Shown here: one piece after another, positions 43,487 through 52,172 of the stretch
How positions within the stretch are numbered: position 1 is the first letter of the stretch
Layout: every line of letters begins with the position of its first letter
DNA from: Scleromatobacter sp038243995
Lineage (GTDB): Bacteria; Pseudomonadota; Gammaproteobacteria; Burkholderiales; Burkholderiaceae_C
NCBI GenBank assembly: GCA_038243995.1
Contig: JBBRTV010000028.1
Coordinates: 1 to 64,000 of the forward strand
Direction: 5' to 3'
Length of the DNA: 64,000 nt
The notes under the pieces: model-generated
What the model saw: the letters and a program-made list of their open reading frames with translations, nothing else
What the model was told of the DNA's origin: nothing
Databases searched by the model: none
Translations under genes and position numbers: made by a program

Positions 43487-44914
43487 ATGACATCCCCGAG
43501 CGCCAGTGCCCCGCGCCAGACCTGCTTCGTCGACATGCCCTTCGGCCGCAAGGTGGATCCGAAGTCGGGCGTCGAGATCGACTTCGACCAGGTCTACGCG
43601 GACGGCATCGCACCCGCGGTCGCGCAGGTGGGCCTCGAATGCATACGCGGCGACCGCGAGCAGACGGGCGGCATCATCCACACGGCGATGTTCGCGCGCC
43701 TGCTGATCTCGGAGTTCGTGATCGCCGACATGACGGGCGCGAACCCGAACGTCTTCTACGAGCTCGGCGTGCGCCACGCGGCGCGCCCGTACACCACGAT
43801 CGCGCTGTTCGCGACGCTGGGGGCGCCGCCGTTCGACGTCAACATGGTGCGCGCGATCCCGTACGAGCTCACCGGCGGCCGGCTCGAGCCGGCCGCGGCG
43901 GCGGCGCTCGTCCAGGCGCTCGCCGCGCGCCTGCGCGCGGCGTTGCAGAGCCCGGTGGCGCAGGACAGCCCCTTGTTCCAGCTGTTCGAGAAGTTCCCGG
44001 GCATCGCCTTGAGTCCCGAGCTGTCCGACGTGTTCCGCAACCGCGTCGCCTACGCCGGCGAATTCAGGACGCGCCTGGCCGCGGCGCGCGCGCTCGCCGC
44101 GCCGGCGGACGCCCGCGCGGCCGTCGCCCGCATCCAGGCCGAGCTGGGCGACATCGCCACAGCCGAACGCGGCGTGGTGATCGACCTGCTGCAGACCTGG
44201 CGCGCGGTGGAGGGCTTCGACCAGATGATCGCTCTCCACGACGCGATGGCCGGCGAGATGCGCGACGCGGCGCTCCCGCGCCAGCAACTCGCCTTCGCGC
44301 TGAACCGGCGCAACGGCCCCGGCGATCGCGACCGCGCCATCGACGTGTTGCAGCGGCTGGTCGCGACGCACGGCGACGGCGCCGAGACGCTGGGCCTGCT
44401 CGGGCGCATCTACAAGGATCGCTTCCGCGACGCCGCGCGGGCCGGCGACCTCGCCGCGGAAGGCTGGCTCGATCTCGCGATCGAGACCTACACGCGCGGC
44501 TTCGAGGCGGAGCCGCTCGACTTCTATCCCGGCATCAACGCGCTGACCCTGCTGGCCCAGAAGGACGATCCGGAGGCCGATACGCAGATTCGCCGCCTGG
44601 CGCCGCTGGTCACCTTCGCGGCGCTGCGCCGCGGCGGCGAGAAGTCGACCGACTACTGGACGGTGGCTACCGTGCTGGAGCTCGCCTGCTTCGGTCGCGA
44701 CGACGCGTTGGCGCGCCGCTGCCTGCCGCGCGTGCTGATGCTGGCCGCCAAGGCCGGCGAATCGTGGATGCTCGAGACGACGCTCGGCAATCTCGACCTG
44801 CTTGCGCGCCGCCGCGCGCAGGCGGAGGCGCGGCCCCTGCGCGAGATCGTCGCGACGATGCAGGCCGCGGTCGCGCAGATCCGCGCGCCCGTGGTGGCGC
44901 AAAGCGGCGGCTGA
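43487..44914 (+). CDS. TIR/deoxyribosyltransferase-like domain with TPR-like (DUF4071-type) region
   Basis: 475 residues. Residues ~8-115 form a Rossmann-like domain: TCFVDMPFG, DFDQVYADGIAPAVAQVGLE, and SEFVIADMTGANPNVFYELG followed by VRHAARPYTTIALF. The N-P-N-V-F-Y-E-L-G signature occurs in nucleoside-deoxyribosyltransferase and TIR-related proteins, where the Glu can act on N-glycosidic bonds. Residues ~190-460 are helical repeats resembling the TRAFs-binding/TPR-S (DUF4071) region (AFALNRRNGPGDRDRAIDVL, LGLLGRIYKDRFRDAARAGD, WLDLAIETYTRGFEAEPLDF, YPGINALTLL). Proteins of this design are reported in predicted nucleotide-dependent conflict systems. It starts at the ATG 14 bases after the membrane-protein stop, with GAGG upstream. 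Catalysis is unproven. Confidence 0.82.
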   Translation: MTSPSASAPRQTCFVDMPFGRKVDPKSGVEIDFDQVYADGIAPAVAQVGLECIRGDREQTGGIIHTAMFARLLISEFVIADMTGANPNVFYELGVRHAARPYTTIALFATLGAPPFDVNMVRAIPYELTGGRLEPAAAAALVQALAARLRAALQSPVAQDSPLFQLFEKFPGIALSPELSDVFRNRVAYAGEFRTRLAAARALAAPADARAAVARIQAELGDIATAERGVVIDLLQTWRAVEGFDQMIALHDAMAGEMRDAALPRQQLAFALNRRNGPGDRDRAIDVLQRLVATHGDGAETLGLLGRIYKDRFRDAARAGDLAAEGWLDLAIETYTRGFEAEPLDFYPGINALTLLAQKDDPEADTQIRRLAPLVTFAALRRGGEKSTDYWTVATVLELACFGRDDALARRCLPRVLMLAAKAGESWMLETTLGNLDLLARRRAQAEARPLREIVATMQAAVAQIRAPVVAQSGG

Positions 44915-45210
44915 CGCCCCCGCCCGGCCTCGGGGCCCGAAGGTACGCGCATCGCCCAGGCGTGCGGCGTGCCGCGTGCCGCGTGCCGACGCGCGACACG
45001 CGCGCGCAACCCGCCGCACGTGCTGGCAGGCTGCGAGCGCGCCTGCATTTCGGCCAGGCTGGCGTTGAACGATTCGCCCTCCGGTCGGCATCCACCGTCA
45101 AGTTCGTCGGCGCACTCGAAGCGCAGTCGCCGGGCGATGCCCCGGGGAGGACTCGGTGCCATGCCATGGCCGCCGTCTCCTCGTCCCGCCACGCTTTGCG
45201 GAGAGATGCC

Positions 45211-45522
45211 ATGAAGTCCTGCGTCGTGCTGGTCGCCCTGTCGTTGCCCATGCTGGCGGCGCCGGCGCTGGCGAATATCGAATTGGCCCAGCGCAAGAAC
45301 TGCCTGAGCTGCCACACGCTGGACCAGAAGCTCGTCGGCCCGGCCTACCGCGATGTCGCGGCCCGCTACGCCGGGCAGGACGACGCGCTCGCGCGGCTCG
45401 CCGCCAAGGTGCAGGCGGGCGGCTCCGGTGTCTGGGGAACGGCCGTCATGCCACCGAACCCGGTCACGCCCGAGGAGGCGCGCGAACTCGTCACCTGGAT
45501 CCTCTCGCTGCCGCGGAAATGA
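45211..45522 (+). CDS. Class I c-type cytochrome (c551/c552 type)
   Basis: 103 residues. A Sec signal peptide (VVLVALSLPMLAAPALA) precedes the heme-binding CLSCH (residues 31-35) and VGPAYRDVAARYAG. The distal methionine is in WGTAVMPPNPVTPEEA, and the protein ends LVTWILSLPRK. A small periplasmic electron carrier, for example between a dehydrogenase and a terminal oxidase. GGAGAG lies eight bases before the ATG. The broken barrel gene downstream belongs to a family often placed beside cytochromes, so the two were probably an operon. The 296 bases upstream (44915-45210) contain a small GCGTGCCGC tandem repeat and nothing else recognisable. Confidence 0.92.
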   Translation: MKSCVVLVALSLPMLAAPALANIELAQRKNCLSCHTLDQKLVGPAYRDVAARYAGQDDALARLAAKVQAGGSGVWGTAVMPPNPVTPEEARELVTWILSLPRK

Positions 45523-45555
45523 AGTCCGACCGCACCCGGGGAGCCATCGTGCCGC

Positions 45556-46572
45556 TGAGGAAACTCATGGAAAGCGAGCGCGCGCGACGGCTCGTCGTCG
45601 TCATCGCGCGGCCCGCTCAAAGGCAACGACAACCTGACGCTCGACCAGGCCTCGCTCTTCGTCGCCGGCCGCCTTGCGGAGCACGTGGGCATCTTCTTGC
45701 AATGGACGGTCGACGGGATCGCCCGCCACGCGGCCATCGACAACGTCGACCTGCGCGCCGCCACGACCACGCTGGTCGGCGGCCACCTGGCGATCGTGGG
45801 CGTCCCGGTCAACAACAATCCCGGCCTCCAGGATCCCTTCAATACTGCGCCGCCCTGGAGCTTTCCCTACATCTCCTCGAACGTCGCACCTGCGCCGGGC
45901 GCCTCCACGCTGCTCGACGAAGCGTTCGGCCAGAAGGCGACCGGGGTGGTCGCGTACGCCCAGGTCGACGGCAGCTGGTACGGCGAACTGGGCACCTGCC
46001 GGATGCAATCGGTGAGCCTCCAGAGGGACTTCGGCATAGCGGCCGCCGACCGGGATCCCGGAGCCTTGCGCTCGCCCCTGTATGCCCGCTCCGCCGCGCG
46101 CAAGGCCTGGGGCTCCTCGGCCCTGAATGTCGGGGTCGTGCGGTTCAATGCCGGCTACCAGGGCGACCGCTCGGTGGCTGACGTGGCGCATGTGCGCGAC
46201 CCCGGCGTCGACGCGAGCTAACGCTGGACGGGCGGATCGGACCAGACGGTGACGGCGCTCGCCAACGTCACCCGCCAGTCGCAGGCCGGTGCCGCCCTCA
46301 CCGAGTACAACGTCAACGGATCCGTTTTCCGGGGCGGCTGGTTCGGCGCCACCCTGCAGCGTTTCGGTGTCGACGCCCCGGGGCTGGGATCGCTCGGCAC
46401 GCGCCTCCAGTTCGACTGGACGCCCACCGGGAAGGTGGCCCAGGCCGGCTGGCTGCCGCCGAACCTGCGACTGGGCGTGCAGGCGACGAAATACGACAAG
46501 ATCGACGGACTCTCGGGCGCACCGGCGAGCGACGCCGGCAGCGTGTTCCTGTTCGCCTGGCTCGCGTTCTGA
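45556..46572 (+). pseudogene. Cytochrome-associated outer-membrane barrel protein, broken
   Basis: One frame carries a family I recognise from Burkholderiales: GPLKGNDNLTLDQASLFVAG, EHVGIFLQWTVDGIARH, NNNPGLQDPFNTAPPW, then RWTGGSDQTVTALANVTRQS, TRLQFDWTPTGKVAQAG and the terminal FLFAWLAF typical of outer-membrane barrels. The 5' part is missing: the frame is closed by a stop at about 45553 and neither a signal peptide nor the usual N-terminal domain is present. A TAA at 46219-46221 interrupts the frame exactly where a tyrosine codon would be expected (..VDAS-stop-RW..). Both lesions make a functional product unlikely. Confidence 0.75.
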
Positions 46573-46584
46573 TCGGCGTCGCCA

Positions 46585-47496
46585 TCAGCGCTTCGAGAGC
46601 GCCTCGGCGAGAAAGTCCACGAACGCACGCACCCGCACCGAGTGCTGGTGGCGTTGCGGATACACCGCGAAGATGTCGGCGTCCGGCGTGTCGTAGTTGG
46701 CCAGCACCTGCACCAGCCTGCCGCTCTTGAGGTGGTGCGCGACGTCCCATTCGGCGCGCATCACGATGCCGTGGCCTTCCAGTGCCCAGTTCACGGCGAT
46801 CTCGCCGTCGTTCGTCACCAGGTTGCCGCGCACCTTCACCACCTCGACATGGCGCCGCTGCCCGCGGCCGCTGCCCAGCTTCAGCACGCCGTGTCCTTCG
46901 TCGCCCTGGCGGATGCCGATGCAGTTGTGGGCGACGAGGTCGTGGGGCGTCTTCGGCACCCCGTGGCGCGTGAGGTAGCCGGGCGCGGCGCACAGCAGGC
47001 GGCGGTTGGGCGCGAGGCGGCGCGAGATCACGCGCGAGTCCGGCGGCGCGCCGAAGCGGACGCAGACGTCGAACGCGTCGTCCGTCAGGAGCGGCGGGTT
47101 GACGGACAACTGCAGCTGCACGTCCAGCAGCGCGTGCTTGCGCACGAAGCGGGAAATGACGGGCGCCACTTCGCGCCGCCCGAAGCCGAGCGTGGCGTTG
47201 ACGCGCAGCAGTCCCTTCGGCGTGGCCTTGGCACTGCCCAGCAACTGCTGCAGGTCGTCGATCTCGCTCAGGATGCGGCGCGCGTGTTCCAGGTAGAGCT
47301 CGCCCTCGGGGGTCGTGCCCATGCGGCGCGTGGTGCGCGTGACCAGGCCGACGCCCAGCCGCTCCTCCATCTGCGTCAGGTGCTTGCTCACGGCGGACGT
47401 GGTGACGCCCAGCTCGCGCGCCGCCGCGCTGAGGCTGCCGGCCGTCACGAGCGTCGAGAAGAAGGCGAAGTCGGCCGGCTGGATTTCAGGATTCAT
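46585..47496 (-). CDS. LysR-family transcriptional regulator
   Basis: 303 residues. Winged helix-turn-helix FFSTLVTAGSLSAAARELGV with TSAVSKHLTQMEERLG (residues ~12-50), then an effector-binding domain (LRVNATLGFGRREVAPVISR, VCVRFGAPPDSRVISRRLAP, NWALEGHGIVMRAEWDVAHH). It closely resembles the LysR subgroup that controls dicarboxylate and tartrate/malate genes. It diverges from the ribose-type importer operon that ends in a tartrate/malate dehydrogenase, and most likely activates it with the imported acid or a catabolite as co-inducer. Confidence 0.92.
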   Translation of the reverse strand: MNPEIQPADFAFFSTLVTAGSLSAAARELGVTTSAVSKHLTQMEERLGVGLVTRTTRRMGTTPEGELYLEHARRILSEIDDLQQLLGSAKATPKGLLRVNATLGFGRREVAPVISRFVRKHALLDVQLQLSVNPPLLTDDAFDVCVRFGAPPDSRVISRRLAPNRRLLCAAPGYLTRHGVPKTPHDLVAHNCIGIRQGDEGHGVLKLGSGRGQRRHVEVVKVRGNLVTNDGEIAVNWALEGHGIVMRAEWDVAHHLKSGRLVQVLANYDTPDADIFAVYPQRHQHSVRVRAFVDFLAEALSKR

Positions 47497-47806
47497 GGTG
47501 CGACCCGCTGTTGACCTGAAGGAAACAATGGTTTGAATTCCGTGGCGATCCGATCGCCCGTCGCGATCCTACATTGCATGCACTGCAGGCCGGCACGACC
47601 GATCTCCCACCAGGAAGAGCGGCTTCGCTCCCGGATTCCTGTTGCAGCGCAGGCCGACACCGCGTCGACTGCGCAGCGCCCGCGCCACCCGCGGGCGCCG
47701 GCAAACACCGAAATGGAAGACTTGAGCAGCGCCGCGGGACTTCGTCGACACGATGCCCCGTGCCCGAAGGGGCGGGCGCCATGCCGAACGGCTTTCTGGA
47801 GACAAC
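47497..47806. promoter_or_regulatory. Divergent promoter region, LysR gene and sugar-acid operon
   Basis: 310 bases with no supportable gene. TTGACC at 47511-47516 and TGAATT at 47534-47539 are 17 bases apart and could form a plus-strand sigma70-type promoter, though the start codon it would serve is 270 bases away. TGCATGCA at about 47575-47582 is a perfect 8-base palindrome. LysR proteins usually bind such divergent regions. Confidence 0.35.
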
Positions 47807-48805
47807 ATGGCCGCTGAACTGACCTGTTCCGAACGATGGACGGTGCCCTCCGTCGGACGTGCCCTGCTCGCCCTGACGCGCGCCCGGGAGACGAGCGTGC
47901 TGATCGCGCTGATCCTGGTGAGCGCCGGCATCGCGCTCGCCACGCCGTACTTCCTGACGACCGACAACCTCATGGGCGTGTTCCGCTCGTTCTCGACGAC
48001 GGCCATGATGTCCATCGGCATGGTGATGGTCATCGTCACCGGCGGCATCGATCTGTCCGTGGGCTCCGTGATGGGGCTGTCGGGGCTCGTCACCGCGCTC
48101 GCCTTCCAGCACGGCTTCCCCTCGGCGGCGAGCGTGGCGTGCGGCCTCGGCGTGGGCGTGCTGTTCGGGCTGGCCAACGGGCTGCTCGTGACGATCGGGC
48201 GCCTGCCGCCCTTCATCGCCACGCTGGGAACGTTGAGCATCGGGCGCGGCCTGATGTACATCGTGACGAAGGGCGTTCCGCTCACGCCCGAGACGCCGGA
48301 GGCCTTCAGCGCGATCGGCCAGGGCTATCTCGGGCCGGTGCCGGCGCCGGTGATCATCATGGTCGTGCTCGCCCTGGTCTTCGCCGTGATCATGGGCTAC
48401 ACGAAGTTCGGGCGGCACGTGTATGCGACCGGCGGCAACGAGCACGCGGCCTGGCTGAGCGGCGTGGATACCGCGCGCGTCAAGCTGATCGTCTACACCT
48501 TGTCGGGCGTCATCTCGGCGCTCGCGGGCATCGTCGCCTTTTCGCGCTACCTGTCGGCCGAGCCCGCGTCCGGATTCGGCGTCGAGCTCGACGTGATCGC
48601 CGCCGCGGCCATCGGTGGCGCCAGCCTCGCCGGCGGCGTGGGCAGCGTGCAGGGCACTGTCATCGGGGCCGCGCTGACCGGAATCATCGCCAACGGCGTG
48701 GTGCTGATGAACATCAACACCTATGCGCAGCAGGCGATCACGGGCGCCGTGATCCTCATCGCCGTGAGCGTCGACGTCTGGCGGCATGCCGGAAAGGAGC
48801 GCTAG
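47807..48805 (+). CDS. Ribose-type ABC transporter permease
   Basis: 332 residues with about ten predicted helices, RbsC/BPD_transp_2 family: LIALILVSAGIALATPYFLT, MVMVIVTGGIDLSVGSVMGL, and the cytoplasmic coupling segment YATGGNEHAAWLSGVDTARV. IGGASLAGGVGSVQGTVIGA is the family's C-terminal signature. It forms a homodimeric channel with the RbsA-type ATPase encoded at 49918. The ATG at 47807 has GGAG six bases upstream. It is the first gene of the operon, ahead of the binding protein, an order different from classical rbsACB. Confidence 0.92.
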   Translation: MAAELTCSERWTVPSVGRALLALTRARETSVLIALILVSAGIALATPYFLTTDNLMGVFRSFSTTAMMSIGMVMVIVTGGIDLSVGSVMGLSGLVTALAFQHGFPSAASVACGLGVGVLFGLANGLLVTIGRLPPFIATLGTLSIGRGLMYIVTKGVPLTPETPEAFSAIGQGYLGPVPAPVIIMVVLALVFAVIMGYTKFGRHVYATGGNEHAAWLSGVDTARVKLIVYTLSGVISALAGIVAFSRYLSAEPASGFGVELDVIAAAAIGGASLAGGVGSVQGTVIGAALTGIIANGVVLMNINTYAQQAITGAVILIAVSVDVWRHAGKER

Positions 48806-48886
48806 ACGACCGAAGACACCCGAAGCCTCCACCATGGGCAAGCCCCCGGCGAGCCTGCGCGACAAACCAGAACATAGAGAGACAAC

Positions 48887-49864
48887 ATGAAGAGACTCCT
48901 GCCCTTCCTCCACGCGACGCTCCTCGCGCCCTCCGTCACCGCGACGGTCGCGCTCGGCCTGGCCCTCGGCGTCGCCGTCCACTCCACCGCGAGCGCCAAG
49001 GACGCCAAGGACATCCGGATCGCCGTCGTGCCCAAGGTCGCGGTGCCGTTCTTCGACGACTGCAACACGGGGGCGAAGACCGCCTCCGCCGCGCTCGGCG
49101 TGCAGTACCAGTGGGTGGTGCCGCAGAACACCCAGGGATCGACCCAGGTCCGCATCCTCGAGGACCTGATCGCCAAGAAGGTCGACGGCATCGCCATCTC
49201 CGTGAATGAGCCGAAGTCGGTCGAGGCGGCCATCAAGAAGGCCCTGGCCAGCGGCATCAAGGTCGTCACTTTCGACTCGGACTCGCCCAAGAGCGGCCGC
49301 TCGATGTACATCGGCACCATCAACAGCGCTGCTGGCGAGACCATGGGCGAATCCATGGCCAAGGCGCTCGACGGCAAGGGCGAGGTGGCGATCCTCACCG
49401 GCCAGCTCGGCGCGGTGAACCTCAACGAGCGGATCGACGGCATCAAGAAGTCGCTCGCCAAGTACCCGGGCATCCAGGTCGTGGCCACCGAGGGCACGGA
49501 GGACGACCTCGCGAAGGCGGTCTCCACCACCGAGTCGCTGTTCCGCGGCCACCCCGCGCTCAAGGGCATCTTCGGCGTCAGCCAGGTCGGCGGCCCGGCC
49601 GTCTCCAAGGTCATGGCGACCAAGGAGTTTGGCAGCAAGAAGGGCACGGTGAAGGTGTTCGCGTTCGACGACCTGCCCGACACCGTCAAGGGCGTCAAGG
49701 AAGGCTACATCCAGGGGATCATGGTGCAGCGTCCCGTCACGATGGGCAAGCTCTCGGTGGAGCACCTGGTCGGCCAGATCACCGGCAAGGAGACGGCGTC
49801 CAGCGACGTCGACACCGGCGTCAACGTGGTCACCAGCCAGAACCTCGGCTCGTACACCAAGTAA
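48887..49864 (+). CDS. Ribose-type ABC transporter substrate-binding protein
   Basis: 325 residues. The signal peptide (TATVALGLALGVAVHSTASA) precedes a Peripla_BP_4 domain: RIAVVPKVAVPFFDDCNTGA, DLIAKKVDGIAISVNEPKSV, GIKVVTFDSDSP, YIGTINSAAGETMGESMAKA, GEVAILTGQLGAVNLNERID, VFAFDDLPDTVKGVKEGYIQ. This cluster binds pentoses, hexoses and related acids; the pocket residues do not allow a substrate call. Downstream enzymes point to a sugar acid. A hairpin follows the stop and may raise its level relative to the ATPase. Confidence 0.92.
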   Translation: MKRLLPFLHATLLAPSVTATVALGLALGVAVHSTASAKDAKDIRIAVVPKVAVPFFDDCNTGAKTASAALGVQYQWVVPQNTQGSTQVRILEDLIAKKVDGIAISVNEPKSVEAAIKKALASGIKVVTFDSDSPKSGRSMYIGTINSAAGETMGESMAKALDGKGEVAILTGQLGAVNLNERIDGIKKSLAKYPGIQVVATEGTEDDLAKAVSTTESLFRGHPALKGIFGVSQVGGPAVSKVMATKEFGSKKGTVKVFAFDDLPDTVKGVKEGYIQGIMVQRPVTMGKLSVEHLVGQITGKETASSDVDTGVNVVTSQNLGSYTK

Positions 49865-49878
49865 GCCTGTCCCGAACC

Positions 49879-49897
49879 CGGGCCCGCCGCGGGCCCG
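49879..49897 (+). terminator. Intra-operon hairpin between binding protein and ATPase
   Basis: 8-bp stem CGGGCCCG/CGGGCCCG around a 3-base loop, 14 bases past the binding-protein stop and followed by a C-rich, not T-rich, stretch. It could stabilise the upstream mRNA or partially terminate, giving excess binding protein over ATPase, as in many ABC operons. Confidence 0.5.
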
Positions 49898-49917
49898 CTT
49901 CTCCCCCGGAGCCGCAC

Positions 49918-51423
49918 GTGCCGCCTTTCCTGCAGATGAAGAATGTCTCGAAAACCTTCTCGGGCGTGAAAGCGCTCGAGCGGGTGAGTCTCGATGTCGC
50001 GTGCGGCGAAGTGCTGGCGATCGCCGGCGAGAACGGTGCCGGCAAGAGCACCCTCATGAAGATCATGACCGGGGTCTACCAGCCCGACGCGGGCGGAGAG
50101 ATCCGGATCGACGGCGTCGTCGTGCCGCACCTCTACGGCACGGCGCATGCGCGCGAACTCGGCGTGTGCATCATCTACCAGGAACTGTCGGTGGTCGACA
50201 ACCTGACCATTGCCGAGAACGTCTTCCTCAGCCGCGAGATCTCGAACCGGTTCGGTCTTCTCGATCGGCGCGCGATGAACGCGGCCACGCGCGCGCTGCT
50301 CGACACCCTGGGCATGTCGCTCGATCCGGACACGCGCGTGGGCGAGCTCAGCGTGGGCCAGAAGCAGATGGTCGAGATCGCCAAGGCGCTGTCGTACAAG
50401 TCCCGGGTCGTCATCATGGACGAGCCCACGGCCTCGCTCAGCCAGCACGAGGCGACGCTGCTGAAGGACACCATCCGCAGGCTGCGCGCCGACGGCATCG
50501 GCATCATCTACATCACGCATCGGCTCGAAGAGATCTTCGACCTCGCCGACCGCGTGACCGTGATGCGCGACGGCGCCAGCGTGGCCACGCTGCCCACGCA
50601 CGAACTCGATCGCACCAGGCTCGTGCGGCTCATGGTCGCGCGCGAGCACGACGCCCTCTACGGCGACTACCGCTGCCATGCGACGACCACGGTGGCGCTC
50701 GAAGCCAAGGGGCTCACGCTGAGGCAGCGTTCGACGCATGCGGCGCGCGTGCGCGACTGCAGCTTCCGCGTCCACGAGGGCGAGATCCTCGGCCTGTTCG
50801 GCCTGGTCGGCGCGGGGCGCACGGAACTGATGGAGATGGTCTTCGGCCTGCGGGCCCACGACGGCACGATCGAGATCGGCGGTCGCGAGGTCGATATCCG
50901 CAGTCCCCGCTCCGCCATCCGCCACGGACTGGGCTTCGTGACGGAAGACCGCAAGAAGGACGGGCTGGTGCTCGGCATGAACGTACGCGAGAACTTCAGC
51001 CTGACCCACCTCGACGATTACGCCACGCTGAGTTTCGTCAGCCGGCCCGCGGAGACCACGGGCTGCCGGAAGTTCGTCGATCGGCTCGGGATCAGGGCGC
51101 GCTCCGTCGAACAGGCCGCCGGCAATCTCAGCGGCGGCAACCAGCAGAAGATCGTGATTTCCAAGTGGGTCGCGCGCTCGCCCAAGGTGCTCATCGTCGA
51201 CGAGCCCACGCGCGGCATCGATATCGCGGCCAAGGCGGACGTCCACCGGCTGCTGCAGGAACTCGCCGCGCGCGGGATGGCCATCATCGTCGTGTCGTCG
51301 GACCTGCCCGAGGTGCTCGCCATCAGCGACCGCGTGCTCGTCGTGCGCGAGGGCTGCATCGTCGCGGACCTGGCGCGCGAGCGCGCCACGCAGCAGGCCG
51401 TCATGGAAGCCGCGGCGGCCTGA
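49918..51423 (+). CDS. Ribose-type ABC transporter ATPase (RbsA-like, duplicated)
   Basis: 501 residues with two ABC domains. The first (1-240) has Walker A GENGAGKSTLMKIM, signature LSVGQKQMVEIAKAL, Walker B VVIMDEPTASLS and THRLEEIFDLAD. The second (250-495) has the shortened Walker A FGLVGAGRTELMEMVFG, signature LSGGNQQKIVISKW and VLIVDEPTRGID. The second Walker A lacks the usual Lys, as is normal for RbsA/MglA proteins. The start is GTG, with GGAG eight bases before it. Confidence 0.93.
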   Translation: MPPFLQMKNVSKTFSGVKALERVSLDVACGEVLAIAGENGAGKSTLMKIMTGVYQPDAGGEIRIDGVVVPHLYGTAHARELGVCIIYQELSVVDNLTIAENVFLSREISNRFGLLDRRAMNAATRALLDTLGMSLDPDTRVGELSVGQKQMVEIAKALSYKSRVVIMDEPTASLSQHEATLLKDTIRRLRADGIGIIYITHRLEEIFDLADRVTVMRDGASVATLPTHELDRTRLVRLMVAREHDALYGDYRCHATTTVALEAKGLTLRQRSTHAARVRDCSFRVHEGEILGLFGLVGAGRTELMEMVFGLRAHDGTIEIGGREVDIRSPRSAIRHGLGFVTEDRKKDGLVLGMNVRENFSLTHLDDYATLSFVSRPAETTGCRKFVDRLGIRARSVEQAAGNLSGGNQQKIVISKWVARSPKVLIVDEPTRGIDIAAKADVHRLLQELAARGMAIIVVSSDLPEVLAISDRVLVVREGCIVADLARERATQQAVMEAAAA

Positions 51424-51454
51424 CCCCCCTCAATTCTTTCCCACAGGAGTTTCC

Positions 51455-52114
51455 ATGAGAACCGTCGTCGTCGTCCATACCGGGCCGGCCACCGTGCAGC
51501 CGATCAAGCAGCAGTTCCGCGAGATCCTCCCCGACGTGCGCGTCATCAACATCATGGACGACAGCCTGCTGGAAGACGTGATGTCCGCGGGCCGTCTCAC
51601 CGAGGCCGTCAGCGGCCGCATCCTCGACTACATGCGGATGGGCCAGCAGATGGGCGCGGTGGCGCTGCTGAACGCCTGCTCCTCGGTCGGCGAGGCCGCC
51701 AGCGCGGCGCGCGCGGCCGTCGCCATCCCCATCGTCAAGATCGACGAGGCGATGGCCGAACGCGCCGTGACGATGGGCCCGCGGATCGGCGTCGTCGCCA
51801 CGGTGCGCACGACGCTGGAGCCGACGGTTCGCCTGATCGTCGCCAAGGCGGAAGCCGCCGATCGCCGCGTCGAGATCGTCGAGGCGCTGGCCGAGGGCGC
51901 CTATCGGGCGCTGCTCGACGGCGCCCCGGACGTGCACGACGACATCGTCCTCCGCACGATTGCGGCACTGGCCGGCGACGTCGACGTCGTCGTGCTGGCC
52001 CAGGTGTCGATGGCGCGCCTGCTGCCCTTGCTGGCCGATCTCCCCGTGCCCGTGCTGTGCTCGCCGCGCACCGGCGTCGAGTCGGTGCGCGCCGTCCTGG
52101 CGCAATTGAATTGA
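51455..52114 (+). CDS. Aspartate/glutamate racemase superfamily protein
   Basis: 219 residues. One catalytic-type cysteine is in VALLNACSSVGEAA (residue ~74) and the second in PVLCSPRTGVESV near residue 207, spaced as in two-cysteine racemases and related isomerases such as Asp/Glu racemase, hydantoin racemase and maleate isomerase. VVVVHTGPATVQPI at the start and MGPRIGVVATVRTTLEPTV at the hinge also match. In an operon with a dehydrogenase and an epimerase it is more likely to act on a sugar acid or keto acid than on an amino acid; family members annotated in sugar-acid loci support this, but the substrate is unknown. Confidence 0.85.
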   Translation: MRTVVVVHTGPATVQPIKQQFREILPDVRVINIMDDSLLEDVMSAGRLTEAVSGRILDYMRMGQQMGAVALLNACSSVGEAASAARAAVAIPIVKIDEAMAERAVTMGPRIGVVATVRTTLEPTVRLIVAKAEAADRRVEIVEALAEGAYRALLDGAPDVHDDIVLRTIAALAGDVDVVVLAQVSMARLLPLLADLPVPVLCSPRTGVESVRAVLAQLN

Positions 52115-52172
52115 GGCGCCCGCCCAAACGGCGCCCGGCTTGCTTCTTCCCCACTCCCTCGAAGGAAATACC

